A stretch of DNA of 64,000 nt from Limonium bicolor (taxonomy: Eukaryota; Streptophyta; Magnoliopsida; Caryophyllales; Plumbaginaceae). Location: assembly GCA_023374045.1 (NCBI GenBank), contig CM041776.1, positions 122,603,733-122,667,732 on the forward strand. The letters run 5' to 3'. Position 1 is the first letter of the stretch. The number at the start of each line of letters is the position of its first letter. The notes beneath the pieces were generated by a model. It saw nothing but the letters and a program-made list of their open reading frames with translations. It was not told the DNA's origin and did no database searches. Both the position numbers and the translations under genes were made by a program. This document shows positions 45,117-54,850 of this stretch, piece by piece.

Positions 45117-45271
45117 TCACTTGGTGTTGACCATGCCCATCTCAAAATGGAGTTTCTCAAAAGTTTCTCTGGGTAAAGGCTTTGTGAATATATCAGCTAG
45201 ACGTTTGTCTGTGGAACAATGAATTAGAATAATAGTGCTGTGTTCCACATGATCTCGAATGAAATGGTGTC
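45117..45271 (-). pseudogene. Ty1/copia RNase H C-terminus (fragment)
   Basis: The minus strand translates HHFIRDHV, then STDKRLADIFTKPL, ending GMVNTK-stop at 45117. This is the signature C-terminal end of copia Pol. The 51-codon fragment is open. It is cut at 45271 by the Tekay-3 insertion, so upstream pol must lie beyond the right end of the window. It defines the outermost element as copia and minus-oriented. Confidence 0.93.
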
Positions 45272-46208
45272 TGAAATACCCCAAACCCTTATATGTTGTT
45301 TAAATATTAAATTATGGTATATTAAGGCTAAAAAGTGCCTTAGAAACATTTGTGAACAAATTAAACCATAGCTTACACAATTAAGTACCTTAAAGGCAAT
45401 TAGAGCAAAAATGTGCTCTAAGCTTATGATAACCTTGGTTAAGACTCTAAGAGCCTACCAAGACCTTATTTACATGTTAATGAACATTTTAAACCGATTA
45501 CTAAAGAAAACCAAGCTTGAAAACAAGTTAGAACACAAAATGTGCTTTAAGGAGTCTTAAAGCACATTTTTGAAAAATTGTCTTGGAAATGGGTTTTGAG
45601 TGGCTAAATGTCCATCATTACTCTTTAATCAACATGTGTACTACTTAGTATCACATTAGGAAGTCTAAATCAATGGGAAATCAAAAATTTCACAATTATG
45701 TGCACTAAATTGTGAATAGTGCTCAAATAGTGCTAGTTTAAGACATTAGTCAATATAAGTAAACTAAATGGTCAACAAAGACCATAAATATCCTAGTACT
45801 AATGAGGGGGTCGGTTTTTAAGTGTGACTCACCACACTTAGGTAATAAAAATAAGGAAGGAGATTGATAAAGCAAAGTACTATATGTTTTAAGCTTATAA
45901 TATCTTAACAAGTAAACCTCTCACCTCACTTTTCATTTCCCTCTTGTTTTCCCACCGTCTTCATCCTCTCCTCCCTTCTCAATTTCGGTTTTGCTACAGT
46001 TCATCACCATTCTCCATCTTCCATTACTTATATCTCCTAGCTTCATGCTCCAAAATTAATTCCAAGACCACCATTCTCTTAGCTTAGTCAAGCTCTACAA
46101 CCTTGTCTTTTCAAATCATCAAAACCTCCATTTCAGTGCCAAGAGGAATCACCATGGAAGGAGCTTGAACTCATCTTTTTACATCTCATTGTTCTCCTTT
46201 GCTTCAAG

Positions 46209-46545
46209 GTAAGGAAAACCAAAGAAAATCTAGATTTCCTCTTGTTTTTGTTAGTGACCAAAAATCACCTCTTCATGGTGTTTTCTTTTGCTCATTCTTA
46301 GCTTCATTCCGAACTTCAAAGGACTAGGTGGAGTCCTCTCTTGCTACTTAATCCAATTTCCATTCAATTCCAAGGTAAAACATTCATTTATGTGTTTTAA
46401 GACATTATATAACCTAAGGTTTATTAATGAGTATAAGCATGAAGCTTAATGCTCATTATCGTTTACTTGTGTATGGATAGAAGGTTGACAAGTGATCAAG
46501 TTCCTTGCTAAGCTTCAATCCAAGAAAACTTGAAGGAAAAGAGGT
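46209..46545 (+). promoter_or_regulatory. Ladder of three donor-like motifs in the Tekay-3 LTR leader
   Basis: CAAG|GTAAGG (GT at 46209), CAAG|GTAAAA (46375) and GAG|GTAAAT (46544), spaced 166 and 169 nt. Tekay-1 (24117, 23953, 23770) and solo LTR A (25127, 25265, 25418) carry equivalent ladders after a CT-rich leader. Function as 5' splice sites is inferred. Confidence 0.5.
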
Positions 46546-47439
46546 AAATAACCTAACTTAATGTGGTTTAATGTATCTTAGGAAATTAAGTTTTAAAATG
46601 CATAATAAAATACCTAAGGAGCCAATGGTAAATGAGATAGAAAACTATCCTCAAGGAGATTATTAAAGGGCATATGTGATGTTGTGTGTATTTGCAGGTC
46701 AAAGGCAATTAGTATGTGGAAATTCAGTGTTTAAGGTTTATGCAATTAAGGGCCTAAGAGCCATGTTATTTAAGGGCCTAAGTGCCAAGCAATTTTAATT
46801 ATGCACTATATTGTGATGTAGTGTAGTTTAAGGTTTAGTTGTGCGTAAAGAACATTCTTGTGAGGATAAATGTTCTTGAGTGTTTAAAGGTGAAAAACCT
46901 TGTGTTTTGGTATAAGAAAGTGCTAACAAAGCTATGTCAAAATTTGAGTAGAAAACAAGAACTTTAGGTGTTTAAACGATGTTTAGTGACCTAGGTTGTA
47001 CTAGGAGTTGTTAAGGCTTAAACTTGTGAAAGAAAGGGAATTAAGGTGTTCTTAGGTGTTAAAATATGTATAGGCTTTGTCTTGGAGGATTTAGTGTTCA
47101 TTGGGTGATAATGATACATCAAGGTCATGGTGGGAAAGTAGTTAAGTCTAAAGAAATTTGGTGAACAAGGGAAGAATAATGTTTGTGAATGTTTAAGTGT
47201 GAATTGGAGGAAAAATAGTAAGAGCTTGTGTAATGGAGGTGCTGGGTAGAAATAATGCTTAAGGACTAGTGGTAGTGTAGATAAGGTAACATTTTGGTTA
47301 GTTGGTGTTGTAGGCATAAAACTACCACTTAGACAACTTTGAGGTGTTATTTTAGCATTAGAATATACCTAAGATCATATGGGAAGCTTGGGTAAACAAT
47401 GGATGAAGAGAATAGATGAAACAAGGCTTGAAAAGGGGC

Positions 47440-47680
47440 CAGGGTAAAGTCCCGGACCGTGCATAAAAAGGGGCCGAGAATACATACACTTCCTTGGTCC
47501 GGGACTTAGGTCTTGTACTAAGACCCGGACCACCCCTATTAAACCAGCCGAGGATTTCAACACAGACCTGGTCCGGGACTTAGGGTCTGGACAAGGACCC
47601 AGACCAGAGTCTGAAATCACCCGAGAGGTTAGCCAAGAATAGGTTCGAGAACCTTAGGTAAGGACCAAGTCCCGGACCAC
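47440..47680. repeat. GGTCCGGG/CCCGGACC inverted-repeat cluster in the Tekay-3 LTR
   Basis: The best hairpin pairs GGTCCGGGACTTAG (47496-47509) with CTAAGACCCGGACC (47518-47531), one mismatch in 14. Further GTCCGGGACTTAGG-like half units follow to about 47680. Confidence 0.8.
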
Positions 47681-49071
47681 TTAAAAACATGTTTAAGGTT
47701 AGTAAATGATGTCTAATGATGGTGATTAGTTAGTAATGATGTTATAAGGTTGTTTAAGACATGTTAGGTGTGTTATAATGACAATTAAAATGATGAAAAG
47801 TTATAACGAAGTGTGAGAATAAAATAAGTTAGGAATGTGAAGTAATAAGTTAATCAAAGTCGAGTACGGTAATTAACCGACGTTACTAAATGTGTATAGG
47901 AGTTGCCTACAGTGGAAACCAATCGCAGCAGGGACCAAGTTATGGTTTTCTTGCAGTCTGTTGCCTACCGGTTTACACCGGCTTGTGTGTTGTTTGTTTT
48001 TCTGTGTGTTTATGACCTTGTAAGACTTAAGTCCTGAAATGAGTTTACAGTCGTTATTATTATTGTGACATGAGTGTACCGGTACCGTTAACCTACGTGC
48101 TGACCCGTTAGTTAACTAAAACTAGGATATGTAAGGGAGCGGTACCCGGTTGTAACGTTTCAACTTAAGGAACGTTCTAACCACGGCTATGTATGAGCTA
48201 ATTGTGGTTTGTGTTGTTAAGCTATATCTCATCTCCCTTGTGTGCCTAACTGGACCTAAACACCTACTTGTGAATTAATGTACTAAGTTTCAATAATGGG
48301 ACTTCTAACAAGTGCTAACCGGGGAGTGAGGAGTCTGGTCGTTCCATCCACGCGTGTGAGTATGGGGGTCGATATCATATCAGGTTCGATTCTCTCTGTA
48401 TGTTATGGTTGTTTTCCTTTTTGGTTTCCAACCTCCCTTTAGGTTAACCAAGGCTATTTTACTGACTCACGTCGGGCCATGGGGCATACTATGTTCGGTG
48501 TGCTTGGATCACTATATCTGACGCACCTTGGGGTTAAGTTATCGTTATCTAACAGGACGGTAACGGTTATGTAACGAGCATAGCATGAGTTTGACAGCAT
48601 TCTCTAGGCTTTCCAAGTGGACTAACTATGTTTGGTTCGTTCCTAAGAGAACCGTTCCCGTTATGTTATGAGTAATGTTGTGATGCAATTCTGTTGCTTA
48701 TGTTATAAATTGTATGTTAAAAATCAAGGCCATGTCATCCTGACAATTGGTTGCGTGTATCCCGGTAGCCGATGGGCTGCACGTTAGTCATACCAGCCAT
48801 GAGTTGCTGAGCCCCTTGGGGCACCATAATTTGTTGTGCTGGATGAGGATCGAGAGGAAGGGGTGGCTCTAGATCTTAGGAGTTATGAAATACTTTTGGT
48901 AGTTTTTGGGATGTAGGACCCGGGATGCGCCTGTGCTCCCGTGGTGGTATATTATGGTTTGACAGTTATGGATGAAAATATTAATACTCGGTATTGTTGG
49001 TTGTATTTATGGTTTTAGTACTATGCTCGGGAGTCTGTGCATCAGATGGATACGTTTTGGTATGTATGCTT

Positions 49072-49093
49072 GTTAGCCAGGTGGGTGGCTAAC
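49072..49093 (+). other. Conserved terminal hairpin in the Tekay-3 LTR
   Basis: GTTAGCCA-GGTGGG-TGGCTAAC, a perfect 8-bp stem ending 37 nt before the LTR terminus. Same position class as 21241-21260 and 28941-28964, with a different stem sequence. Confidence 0.7.
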
Positions 49094-49130
49094 GGGGTGT
49101 AACACCAACCCGTTTAGTAGGGGTGTTACA

Positions 49131-49322
49131 AAAAGTGGTATCACCGGAATACCGAGCTAAGGAATATACCGAGTTAGGAAATAAATCTTAGTTACCTGAG
49201 TGAGCAGTTAGGGAAAGGTTAACCACTAAGTGTGGATTTACCTCATGTTAGAAACGCGTTACAACCGTTGGATCCGATAAGTTTGTAAGCATAATGCTAA
49301 TACATGTTCGTGTGAAAATCAG
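49131..49322 (+). promoter_or_regulatory. Tekay-3 PBS and 5' leader
   Basis: AAAAAGTGGTATCACCGG follows the LTR. The first eight PBS bases (TGGTATCA, 49136-49143) match initiator Met tRNA and then diverge from the GAGC seen in Tekay-1, so the PBS has decayed or differs. The rest is non-coding leader. Confidence 0.8.
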
Positions 49323-50789
49323 TTGGCAGGTAGACCACGTGGTAGAGGCCACGGGCGCGGTATTGGTGACCCAGAGGAAAACCCTACGGCACAAGTGATG
49401 GCTGACGCTGTAGCAGCCGCCGTAGCCCAGATGGTCCCACAGTTGGTGGCTGCGATGCAACAAGGGCAGCAGCAGCAGCAAGGCGGTAGGGACCAACAAG
49501 GCCCACAACCGCAACTACATCTGCGCTAGACCAATTGGGTCAAAGCGTTGGCAGACTTGAGCCCACCATCCTTTCACGGGGAGACCGACCCGGGTAAGCT
49601 GGAGGCGTATATCTCCGAGCTGGAGACCGCCTACGAGACCTTGAATGTGCCTGCTGGAGCCAAGGTCCGTCTTGCCACTTACTATCTGAAGGGCTCGGCA
49701 AGGAGTTGGTGGAAGCTAGTAAAGGAGGGCAGAGTTGCTGACCCTGCCATTGAGTGGAGGGAGTACACGGCTCTGCTGTGAGCCAAGTACTACCCGATAC
49801 ATGTGCAAGAGGCTAAGCGCCATGTGTTGGACAGCTTGAGACAAGGGGACAAGATGTCGGTAGACGAGTACTACACCGCCTTCATCGACCTTATCCACCT
49901 GCTACCAGATCTGGGTTACTTGGACCGGATACTGGTAAACCGTTTCTACAACGAACTCAGCTACCGCCTACGCTACGGGATGGGGCCAATAGGATATACA
50001 ACCTTGCAGGTAATTGAACTACATTGTAATGTGAATGAGTATGTATGATGTAAGAATGTGATTGTGAGTTTGATTTGCGGGGCATAACTAACACCCTAAA
50101 TAATAGGATAGCTATCTTGCCGCTGCTATAGTAGAGATCACTGTTCGTCTGAGGGACGAGGAGAATGCGCACAAGCGCAAGGCTTCGAGCGAGGGCCAAG
50201 TCACGCAAGGGTACGGAGGAGGAAAGAAGAAGAAACCTTACCCCCAATCCCATAAGGGCCAGCAACAGGGTGGCAATGGCCAAGCCCAGACCACCACTGC
50301 TGAGGAGCCACTGCAGCTCACGTATGCCTATGCGGCAAAGCCCCTACGCTCTCACCCACCCAAGGGTAACTACTAATTCCATGTACCAAAGTTCAGATGT
50401 GTGTTGTTATGTTGTGAATTGTGTATTAATGGTGTAATTTTATAGCAGCTAGCACGGGTTCTGGATCCGATCGCACTACTACTGCAAGTGGTGCAACGGA
50501 GACCACCCCGGCAAGGACTACAAGGGAAATGATGTGCAGTGTCGCTACTGCAAGAAGATGGGGCACCGCGACTACGAGTGCTACCAGAACCCCAATGGCA
50601 GAAACTACAGGCCTAAGGGGCAATGGAAGGGTAAGGCCGCCACGACCACCGAAGGCCCGAAAGCGACTAGCCAGCTATATTCAGATATAGGGAACACGAA
50701 CTCCCAGAAGGGGAAAGGGTCAGGATCCGGCAAGGCCGCCCTGAATGTGGAATACCGGTCAAAGGCTGCTGGACCCTCTACTAGACCAA
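49323..50789 (+). pseudogene. Tekay-3 gag in three exon-like blocks
   Basis: Block 1 (49323-50009) begins at TTG where Tekay-1 has ATG (then AGRPRGRGHGRG). It contains the capsid motifs YYLKGSARSWWKLV and MSVDEYYTAF, with in-frame TAG at 49527 and TGA at 49779. Block 2 (50107-50365) and block 3 (50446-50789) follow gaps of 97 nt (50010-50106) and about 80 nt (50366-50445) at the same positions as in Tekay-1. Block 3 has knuckles CKWCNGDHPGKDY (last Cys lost to Tyr) and CRYCKKMGHRDYEC (intact CCHC). A missing base near 50482-50487 shifts the start of block 3. All exon joins are in consistent phase (0, 1, 1). Confidence 0.85.
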
Positions 50790-50934
50790 GTACTACTTAA
50801 ACCGTTGAGTGGAGCAATTGACTGCTTACCGCATTTCATGCATGAGTGTTAGCAAGTCTAAAAGTACAACCATATAAGTAAAGAGTTAAGGTACAATGTA
50901 TAACTTACCTAAGTTAGATAATTCTAAACCTTAG
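50790..50934 (+). other. Predicted intron between Gag knuckles and AlkB (Tekay-3)
   Basis: CCAA|GTACTA at 50790 to CCTTAG|GAACC at 50934, 145 nt. Phase 1 at the donor matches both the AlkB frame and, by the alternative acceptor at 51860, the protease frame. The equivalent Tekay-1 gap is 151 nt with unrelated sequence. Confidence 0.7.
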
Positions 50935-51674
50935 GAACCTTCAATATTTGTTATCCAATCCCTCCCACACCGAACCTCGAAGAAACCGCCTTCAGCATCA
51001 CCAAATTCCCGATGGAGCAATGTCAGGTCATCCAGCCATGTATGATATTATTAAATGGATACCTGACACCAGAAGCACAAATCCACATCATCCGATGATG
51101 TGACGAACTGGGACCAGCACCTGGAGGTTTGTACACACTGGAGTACCCGAGTGGATCGAAGATGAAGTTGAAGATGATGTGCATGGGTAAGGACTGGAAT
51201 CCTTACACCAAGACATATCAGGACGAACGAGCGGAAGACGGAGCAACCGTACCGAGGATACCTGAGGAGTTCCTTGCGGTCGTTAATCACACCGTGGGAA
51301 TTGCTCAGCAAGTTGAGTCGGATCAGATTCCGAGTGTTAAAGCAGATTTGTGTATTGTGAACTTCTACCAGAAAGGTGGACGGTTAGGTTTACACCAAGA
51401 TAAGGATGAAACACCCGAGTCTCTGAGTAAGGGAGTACCCATGGTGTCTTGGTCCATTGGTGATACCGTAGTGTTTGTGTATGGCGAGCAGAAGCGTGCT
51501 GATCTCGCAAGGAAGTTAGTGTTGAAGTCAGGAGATGTGTTGATAATGGGTGGGCAGTCGAGGATGCTATATCACGGTATCAAGAAGATCAAACTAAATA
51601 CCGCACCTTCGACAGTGATTAATGCCACACACATGAAACCCGGACATTTGAATTTGACATTTCGGCAGTTCTAA
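50935..51674 (+). pseudogene. AlkB-type 2OG-Fe(II) dioxygenase exon in Tekay-3 (ALKBH1-like)
   Basis: The exon is 740 nt, against 738 in Tekay-1, in a single frame apart from one TGA at 51096-51098, where Tekay-1 reads CGA (a C-to-T change). Landmarks: KMKLKMMCMGKDWNP, 2OG-binding CIVNFY, Fe-ligand HQD (His codon 51393-51395), KGVPMVSWSIGD, GDVLIMGG with the distal His in YHG, and a terminal HLNLTFRQF. The first Arg of the family RxNxTxR motif is His here, whereas Tekay-1 keeps Arg, so 2OG binding would be impaired even without the stop. It sits between Gag knuckles and protease, and its own TAA is at 51672. A host ALKBH1-like origin is inferred from family resemblance. Confidence 0.9.
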
Positions 51675-51885
51675 AGCCTTGTGTAACCATGTAATGGGTG
51701 AAACCAGTTGTATGTTAATGATGCTCCATGTATGTTAGCTATGTTGACAATGTAAACCAACCTATGGTGTAAAGAGTATGTTAATGAATAAAGAGATGTT
51801 GTTTTGGAGTATGTTGGCCGTGTTGTTACAGTGTACTTATAAGTTTGTGTACTGAATTAGGCTGTGCACTCGGAAAGGGAGGTAT
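51675..51885 (+). promoter_or_regulatory. AlkB-to-protease interval in Tekay-3: poly(A) signal and acceptor
   Basis: AATAAAGAG at 51787-51795 is followed by a GT-rich stretch (GTTGTTTTGGAGTATGTTGG), then the acceptor GAATTAG (ends 51860) and the first 25 nt of the protease exon. The TSD copy GGTAT of the Tat-type insertion is at 51881-51885. Confidence 0.6.
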
Positions 51886-53647
51886 TGTGAGCCTCGATTT
51901 TAAACCTTATCCTATGTTGATTAAAGCTGATTAGGATCTAACCGCGTTTTAGGTCCACTTATAACCTAAGATAAATAACTATGTCATATAACAATAATTA
52001 TTAAAACCTAAGCTAGCTCACTGGAACCTATTATGAGTCGCCACCTAATTTTAACTTAGATCAAATTAGGAAAGGAGAGTTCGGGTTCGGGGGCTTGATA
52101 TTCGACTTATATAGGGTTCAATTACTTTCATTACCCCTAGAAGTCGTTTTCCTCTACTTAGTTTAATTACGGCTTATTACGAGTCGTTTTAACCTAAGTG
52201 CGTGAGCTTCTGTTTTTTTGTGTTTTTAGCATTTTTTGACTGAAAATAAAAGTGAAAGTTGAAATTACCTAAACTAGGATTTTGGAGGCAGAATTAGGTC
52301 AAATTTTGTTTCCGTCCGTAGCCACGGACCTAATGTCCGTAACCACGGACCCTAGTTAACCTATGTGAAAATAAAAGTCGAATTAAACAGAAAACAAAAA
52401 TTTGAAAAGTCCGGGGCCACAGACAGGATGTCCGTAGGCCCGGATATAGTTTAGCAAAACCTAAATTTTTAAAATTTAAAAATCCCGTCGCCGTCCGTGG
52501 GTGTCCGTGGCCACGGACAACCCGTCTGTGGTCCCAAACCATAGGTCCGAGATCCCGGACCACCCACGAACAAGGGTTTTATGGTGGTTCCCGAAGGTGT
52601 TTTCGGCTCAAAAATTATGCACGTGTAGCCTGAAAGGTATACAATTCGTTAGTAATTGAAAGATTGCAGTTTGAAGTCGAATTATGTACGAAACTTGACG
52701 AACAAGTAACAAGGCAGTAACAAAAGTAATTAGCAATACAGAAGCGTAAAAAGGTTGGTTTGAACCCAAAATTTGACAGAGAGTTAATAAGGTCGTGGAG
52801 AGTTAGAAAAGTAGAATTGCAACCTGTTTTACCTTCGAATTCAGGAGGATTCTTCACGTCGGGATACTTTGGAGGCTCCGATGGTGCCGGTTCCGGATTG
52901 AGTTCGACCCGAGCTTCTGGTTGTTGATTGTTGAAGGTGTTCTTCACGTTTTGGAGGTGGTTTGGTTGATGTTTGATGATTGTTGATGTGTTGGGAGTTG
53001 AAAAATGTGTTTAGATGGTGATTTCAGGGGATTTTTGATGTGATTTTGGTGCTTGGATGTGTAAAAACGTGAAGAGAATGAGACGGCTGCCTTCTTTGAG
53101 GGTCTAGGGTTCTTGAGCTTCTGATTTGATCATGGGATGAGGTTCCTTATATAGGCTTCCTTTAAGATAGAAAAATCCGATAAAAACTAAGATTTACCGA
53201 CGTTTTAGCTCAAGGGCTTCCAAAAGGAATTTGATTATGAAATTTTACACATGGGTAAAGGATGATATTTCTGAATTTTCTAAAGTGGAATCAATTTTTT
53301 TGGATATTGGAATATTTTTAAATTCAATTTCTCGTCACATTCAATCAGAAATTGCTAGAAAATTATTGGAAATTCGAAAAAATCAAAATTCCAACGCCAT
53401 TATGCTTCAAATGTCATCCTCTGTCATGGGTTAAAATTTTAAAGCATTTTGAATTGATTTGACCCTTATTTGGAGGAGAGAGAAAGCCTATAGGGGGCTT
53501 AGGAGCCTCGAAAAATTACGAAAATGCCCCTGGAGATGACTAAGCTGTCCCTAGTACTCTGAAATGTGCCGATCGAATTGGGAACCCTCGCTACTAGCCT
53601 ATTAGTAGAGACTCTCTTCCGGGGGGGTTGAAATTTTGGGTATAATA
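51886..53647 (-). repeat. 3' LTR of the Tat-type element
   Basis: Full-length partner of 58880-60626. TATA box TATATAAG (minus) at 53146-53153. GTCCGTGGCCACGGAC-type palindromes at about 52315-52562; GTCCGTGGCCACGGAC (52502-52517) is perfectly self-complementary. Confidence 0.92.
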
Positions 53648-53759
53648 GATTGCCCCCCGTCAACTAGACTTTGTAATGGAAATGAAAAGGCTAGTTGATG
53701 CTTGAGTGATACCCCAAAATTTTAGATCTTAAAAGACTGCGCGTGCAATCCGACAAGTT

Positions 53760-53985
53760 GCGTCGAGCTATTCTAAGGCGCTGACTACCTATGAGTAAAG
53801 TGGAAGGGTGTCGAGCGGTTCTAAGGCGTCGACCACCTAAAGGCAATAACGAAGTAATGTCAGACTATTCTAAGGCGCCGACTACCTATAAGGATGATAT
53901 GATGTCAAACTATTCTAAGGCGTTGACTACCTATAATGAATGAAGTGATGTCAAGCTATTCTAAGGCGTTGACTACCTATCAGTG
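53760..53985. repeat. Minisatellite 1, ~44-48 bp units, five copies
   Basis: Core TTCTAAGGCGNNGACTACCTA with variable 20-27 bp linkers, starting near 53770, 53818, 53865, 53909 and 53953. Confidence 0.85.
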
Positions 53986-54034
53986 ATTGAAAATTGGTGT
54001 TGGGTCGAGTTCTTCTATTCGGGTGAGTTCTGCT

Positions 54035-54380
54035 ACTCAGGTGAATCTGAATCTTTAGCTGAGAATCTGCATCTCTGAAGAGTCTGTATCTTCGGCTGAG
54101 AATCTGTATCCCTGAAGAATCTGTACCTTCGGTTGAGGATCTGTATCCCTGAAGAATCTATACCTTCGGCTGAGGATCTGTATCCCTGAAGAATCTGTAC
54201 CTTCGGTTGAGAATCTGTATCCCTGAAGAATCTGTACCTTCGGCTGAGAATCTGTATCCCTGAAGAATCTGTACCTTCGGCTGAGAATCTGTATCCCTGA
54301 AGAATATGTACCTTCGGTTGAGAATCTGTATCCCTGAAGAATCTGTACCTTCGGTTGAGAATCTGTATCCCTGAATTGTG
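54035..54380. repeat. Minisatellite 2, 37-bp units, about nine copies
   Basis: Unit CCCTGAAGAATCTGTACC plus TTCGG(C/T)TGAGAATCTGTAT, with starts at 54147, 54184, 54221 and onward at exact 37-bp spacing. 37 is not a multiple of three, so the long repetitive open frames across it are not selected coding sequence. Confidence 0.92.
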
Positions 54381-54670
54381 ACGAGGAGTCTCATATGAAT
54401 AGATGCAATGGTCATGATAAAAGTTGATTATGAAAGTGCCAAACGTGGCAATGAGGATGTGCATGTCAGAATACGATCAAACTGTATGTAGGAAATTTGT
54501 CCAAAACAAGAAATTGTTGAAAGAGGTGCCAAACGTGGCAGTGTTTGAAGAATATTCTGCTTAATGAAAAGGAAAGCGAAATTATCATTTCTTGACTATA
54601 GACTTCGGACTTATAATTTATCTCCTATGAGATGAACATGCCGCCGGTGGGGTATGGTGTATGATGTGAA

Positions 54671-54850
54671 GGTAAGGGCTTATGTGGACCTGTGTAGTGG
54701 TGGTGTGGAGGTAAGGGCTTATGTCGGCCTAAGGTGTTTGATGTGGAGGTAAGGGCTTATGTGGGCCTAAGGTGTTTGATGTGGAGGTAAGGGCTTATGT
54801 GGGCCTGAGGTGTTTGATGTGGAGGTAAGGGCTTATGTGTGCCTGTGGTG
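54671..54850. repeat. Minisatellite 3, 38-39-bp units, five copies
   Basis: Unit GGTAAGGGCTTATGTGGGCC plus a TGAGGTGTTTGATGTGGA-like segment, with starts at 54671, 54710, 54748, 54786 and 54824. Confidence 0.92.

Larger units (their letters stand above)
45272..49130 (+). repeat. 5' LTR of Tekay-3
   Basis: 3859 bp. A CT-rich leader (about 45910-46060) is followed by AAG|GTAA-type donor-like motifs at 46209, 46375 and 46544. TTTGCAG|GT near 46699 is acceptor-like. A GGTCCGGG inverted-repeat cluster lies at 47440-47680, a TACACCGGCTTGTGTG block near 47975, and the terminal hairpin at 49072-49093. No gene is seen. Confidence 0.88.

Noticed and set aside
54035..54380. CRISPR-like direct repeats
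   Set aside because: Repeats are contiguous with no unique spacers, and the context is a plant retrotransposon.
54033..54464. Long repetitive open frame across the 37-bp minisatellite
   Set aside because: The 37-bp unit cycles through all three frames, so the repeated peptide is a by-product of tandem repetition.
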